In this document: positions 31,134 through 32,980 of the stretch, piece after piece
Numbering within the stretch: the stretch's first letter is position 1
How the letters are laid out: each line of letters starts with the position of its first letter
Origin: Rhodospirillaceae bacterium
GTDB lineage: Bacteria > Pseudomonadota > Alphaproteobacteria > Rhodospirillales > Magnetospirillaceae
Assembly (NCBI GenBank): GCA_013349735.1
Contig: DUZC01000001.1
Span: 1 to 32,980 of the forward strand
DNA length: 32,980 nt
Direction: 5' to 3'
The notes under the pieces: model-generated
Databases searched by the model: none
Told to the model about the DNA's origin: nothing
The model's input: only the letters and a program-made list of their open reading frames with translations
Position numbers and translations under genes: made by a program

Positions 31134-32980
31134 ATGAGCAATAAGCCGATTCTTGATGGGCTGCGCCAACCTTCGGACATCCGCCGAATGTCGTTGGATC
31201 AATTGCATCAGCTGGTTGACGAGCTGCGTCAGGATCTGATCGAGACGGTTTCGGTGACCGGCGGCCATCTGGGGGCCGGCCTTGGTGTGGTCGAACTGAC
31301 GGTGGCGCTGCATCATGTTTTTCATACACCGGAAGATCGGCTGATCTGGGATGTCGGGCATCAGGCCTATCCCCACAAGATCCTGACCGGACGGCGCAGC
31401 CGCATGCGCACGCTGCGCCAGGGTGGCGGTCTGTCCGGCTTTACCAACCGCTCGGAAAGCGTTTATGACCCCTTCGGCGCCGGCCATTCCTCGACCAGCA
31501 TTTCCGCCGGCCTCGGCATGGCGGTGGCCCGCGACCTCAAAGGCGGCGACAATCATGTGATCGCGGTAATCGGCGATGGTTCGATGAGCGCTGGCATGGC
31601 CTATGAGGCGCTGAACAATGCCGGTTCGATGAAGTCCCGGCTGGTGGTCATCCTCAATGACAATGACATGTCGATTGCGCCACCGGTCGGCGCGATGAGC
31701 GACTATCTGTCACGGTTGTTGTCGTCAAAATCCTATCACTCCATCCGTCATGTCATGAAAGATCTTGCGCATCTGTTCCCCGGCCCGCTGGAACGCGCGG
31801 CCCGACGCGCCGAAGAGTTCGCCCGCGGCATGGTCTCGGGCGGTGGCACCTTATTTGAGGAGCTGGGCTTTTACTATGTCGGACCGGTGGATGGGCATAA
31901 TCTCGACCATCTGCTGCCGGTCCTGAAGAATGTCCGCGACGTCGAAGATGCGGCACCGATCCTGGTGCATCTGGTCACCAAGAAGGGGCGCGGCTATGCG
32001 CCGGCTGAGGCCTCGGCCGATAAATATCATGGCGTCGGGAAATTTGATGTGGTGACAGGGGCTTTGGCCAAGCCCAAAGCCAATGCGCCTTCTTATACGT
32101 CGGTTTTTTCCCGCGCCCTGCTGGCCGAAGCCAGACGCGACGACCGCATTGTCGCCATCACGGCGGCCATGCCCGGCGGCACCGGGCTGGACAAATTGCA
32201 GGCGGAATTTCCCAACCGCTGTTTCGATGTCGGCATCGCCGAGCAGCATGCGGTAACCTTTGCCGCCGGTCTGGCCACCGAGGGGCTGAAGCCGTTTTGC
32301 GCCATTTACTCGACCTTTCTGCAACGCGGCTATGACCAGATCGTCCATGATGTGGTGCTGCAGGCCTTGCCGGTGCGCTTTATTCTTGACCGCGCCGGAC
32401 TGGTCGGCGCCGATGGCGCCACCCATGCCGGAAGTTTCGATCTGGCCTTTCTCGGCTGCCTGCCGGGCATGATCATCATGGCCCCGTCGGACGAAGCCGA
32501 GCTGATGCATGCGGTGGCCACTCTGGCCAGCATCGACGACCGCCCCTCGGCCCTGCGCTATCCGCGCGGCGAAGGGGTTGGGATTGAGCTTCCCGAACGG
32601 GGCCAGGTCCTGCCGATCGGCAAGGGCCGGGTTCTGCGCCAGGGCAATCGGGTGGCCCTTTTGTCGCTGGGCACCCGCCTTGCCGAATGCCAGAAAGCCG
32701 CCGACGAACTCGCCAGTCGCGGTCTCTCCACCACCGTGGCCGATGCCCGCTTTGCCAAGCCCCTGGACGAAGAGATGGTGGCCGAACTCGCTCGCAGCCA
32801 TGACCTGCTGGTCACCGTCGAAGAGGGCTCGATCGGCGGCTTCGCCACCCAGGTCATGCATTTCCTGGCCCATGCCGGGCTGCTCGAGAAGGGGCTCAAA
32901 TTGCGGCCGATGGTCTTGCCGGACCGCTTCATTGAACATAACACCCAGGACCTGCAATATGACGAGGCCGGCCTCAACGC
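31134..32980 (+). CDS. dxs: 1-deoxy-D-xylulose-5-phosphate synthase Dxs (partial, runs off right edge)
   Basis: Dxs condenses pyruvate and glyceraldehyde 3-phosphate using thiamine diphosphate, the first step of the MEP pathway. The frame is open from ATG 31134 to the right edge (615 full codons), near the full family length of about 640. TGGHLGAGLG carries H45, the GDG...N thiamine-binding motif is at 147-175, and the catalytic glutamate E370 lies in AEQHAVT. The transketolase C-terminal domain is nearly complete. It starts 14 bp after ispA, with an AGAGGCGG ribosome-binding site. The opposite strand is open over much of the gene because of high GC content, but that frame is not a gene. Confidence 0.96.
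   Translation, partial: MSNKPILDGLRQPSDIRRMSLDQLHQLVDELRQDLIETVSVTGGHLGAGLGVVELTVALHHVFHTPEDRLIWDVGHQAYPHKILTGRRSRMRTLRQGGGLSGFTNRSESVYDPFGAGHSSTSISAGLGMAVARDLKGGDNHVIAVIGDGSMSAGMAYEALNNAGSMKSRLVVILNDNDMSIAPPVGAMSDYLSRLLSSKSYHSIRHVMKDLAHLFPGPLERAARRAEEFARGMVSGGGTLFEELGFYYVGPVDGHNLDHLLPVLKNVRDVEDAAPILVHLVTKKGRGYAPAEASADKYHGVGKFDVVTGALAKPKANAPSYTSVFSRALLAEARRDDRIVAITAAMPGGTGLDKLQAEFPNRCFDVGIAEQHAVTFAAGLATEGLKPFCAIYSTFLQRGYDQIVHDVVLQALPVRFILDRAGLVGADGATHAGSFDLAFLGCLPGMIIMAPSDEAELMHAVATLASIDDRPSALRYPRGEGVGIELPERGQVLPIGKGRVLRQGNRVALLSLGTRLAECQKAADELASRGLSTTVADARFAKPLDEEMVAELARSHDLLVTVEEGSIGGFATQVMHFLAHAGLLEKGLKLRPMVLPDRFIEHNTQDLQYDEAGLN

Noticed and set aside
31851..32957. Long minus-strand open frame (368 codons) opposite dxs
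   Set aside because: dxs on the plus strand has all catalytic motifs in frame. The minus frame shows low-complexity His/Gln/Gly-rich composition with no recognisable family, as expected for the antisense of a GC-rich gene.
1..32980. CRISPR arrays, insertion sequences, prophage or defence genes
   Set aside because: No regularly spaced repeats, transposase or integrase motifs, terminal inverted repeats or nuclease/toxin genes were seen in any part of the window.

Overview
The window looks like chromosomal housekeeping DNA of an alphaproteobacterium, probably of the Rhodospirillales type. This is inferred from gene content: a complete System I cytochrome c maturation operon, AcnB-type aconitase, a CarD/CdnL regulator, a SUV3-like helicase next to a small S4 protein and a 7Fe ferredoxin, and a hopanoid operon beside ispA-dxs. 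I see no tRNA, rRNA, CRISPR array, transposase, prophage gene or recognisable defence system. No gene-free stretch exceeds 300 bases.

Layout. 1-1200 (-) is the N-terminal part of a heme-copper-oxidase-like membrane protein cut by the left edge. 1273-1908 (-) is a lone type IVb-like pilin. 2084-3330 (+) is a rhodanese plus TSUP (TauE/SafE-like) exporter pair behind a good sigma70-like promoter. 3361-10665 (-) is the ccmABCDEFGHI operon, mostly with ATGA overlaps. 10796-13381 (+) is acnB, ending in a hairpin shared with a convergent LysR gene (13437-14294, -). A small RBBP9/YdeN-like hydrolase (14530-15081, +) converges on htpG (15084-16946, -).

17207-22551 (+) carries a ribosome hibernation factor, the SUV3-like helicase, an S4 (Hsp15-like) protein, ferredoxin fdxA, carD with a structured leader, and a metallophosphatase-fold protein whose metal-binding motifs are degenerate. 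22585-23541 (+) is proline iminopeptidase, whose 3' end overlaps the tail of the hopanoid operon.

30013-23533 (-) is hpnA-hpnB-hpnC-hpnD-shc(hpnF)-hpnG. hpnE, which usually lies between hpnD and shc, is absent. The 56-bp gap there holds a perfect 9-bp inverted repeat that would pair the shc ribosome-binding site. Divergently, ispA and dxs (30232 to the right edge, +) make farnesyl diphosphate, the precursor that HpnC/HpnD consume, so the right third is an isoprenoid-to-hopanoid module.

The observations most worth following up are the shc RBS hairpin, the missing hpnE, the catalytically degenerate phosphatase-fold protein beside carD, the two hairpin/U-run elements in the carD leader, and the palindromes upstream of the LysR gene. 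I did not find a convincing wholly new multi-gene system.
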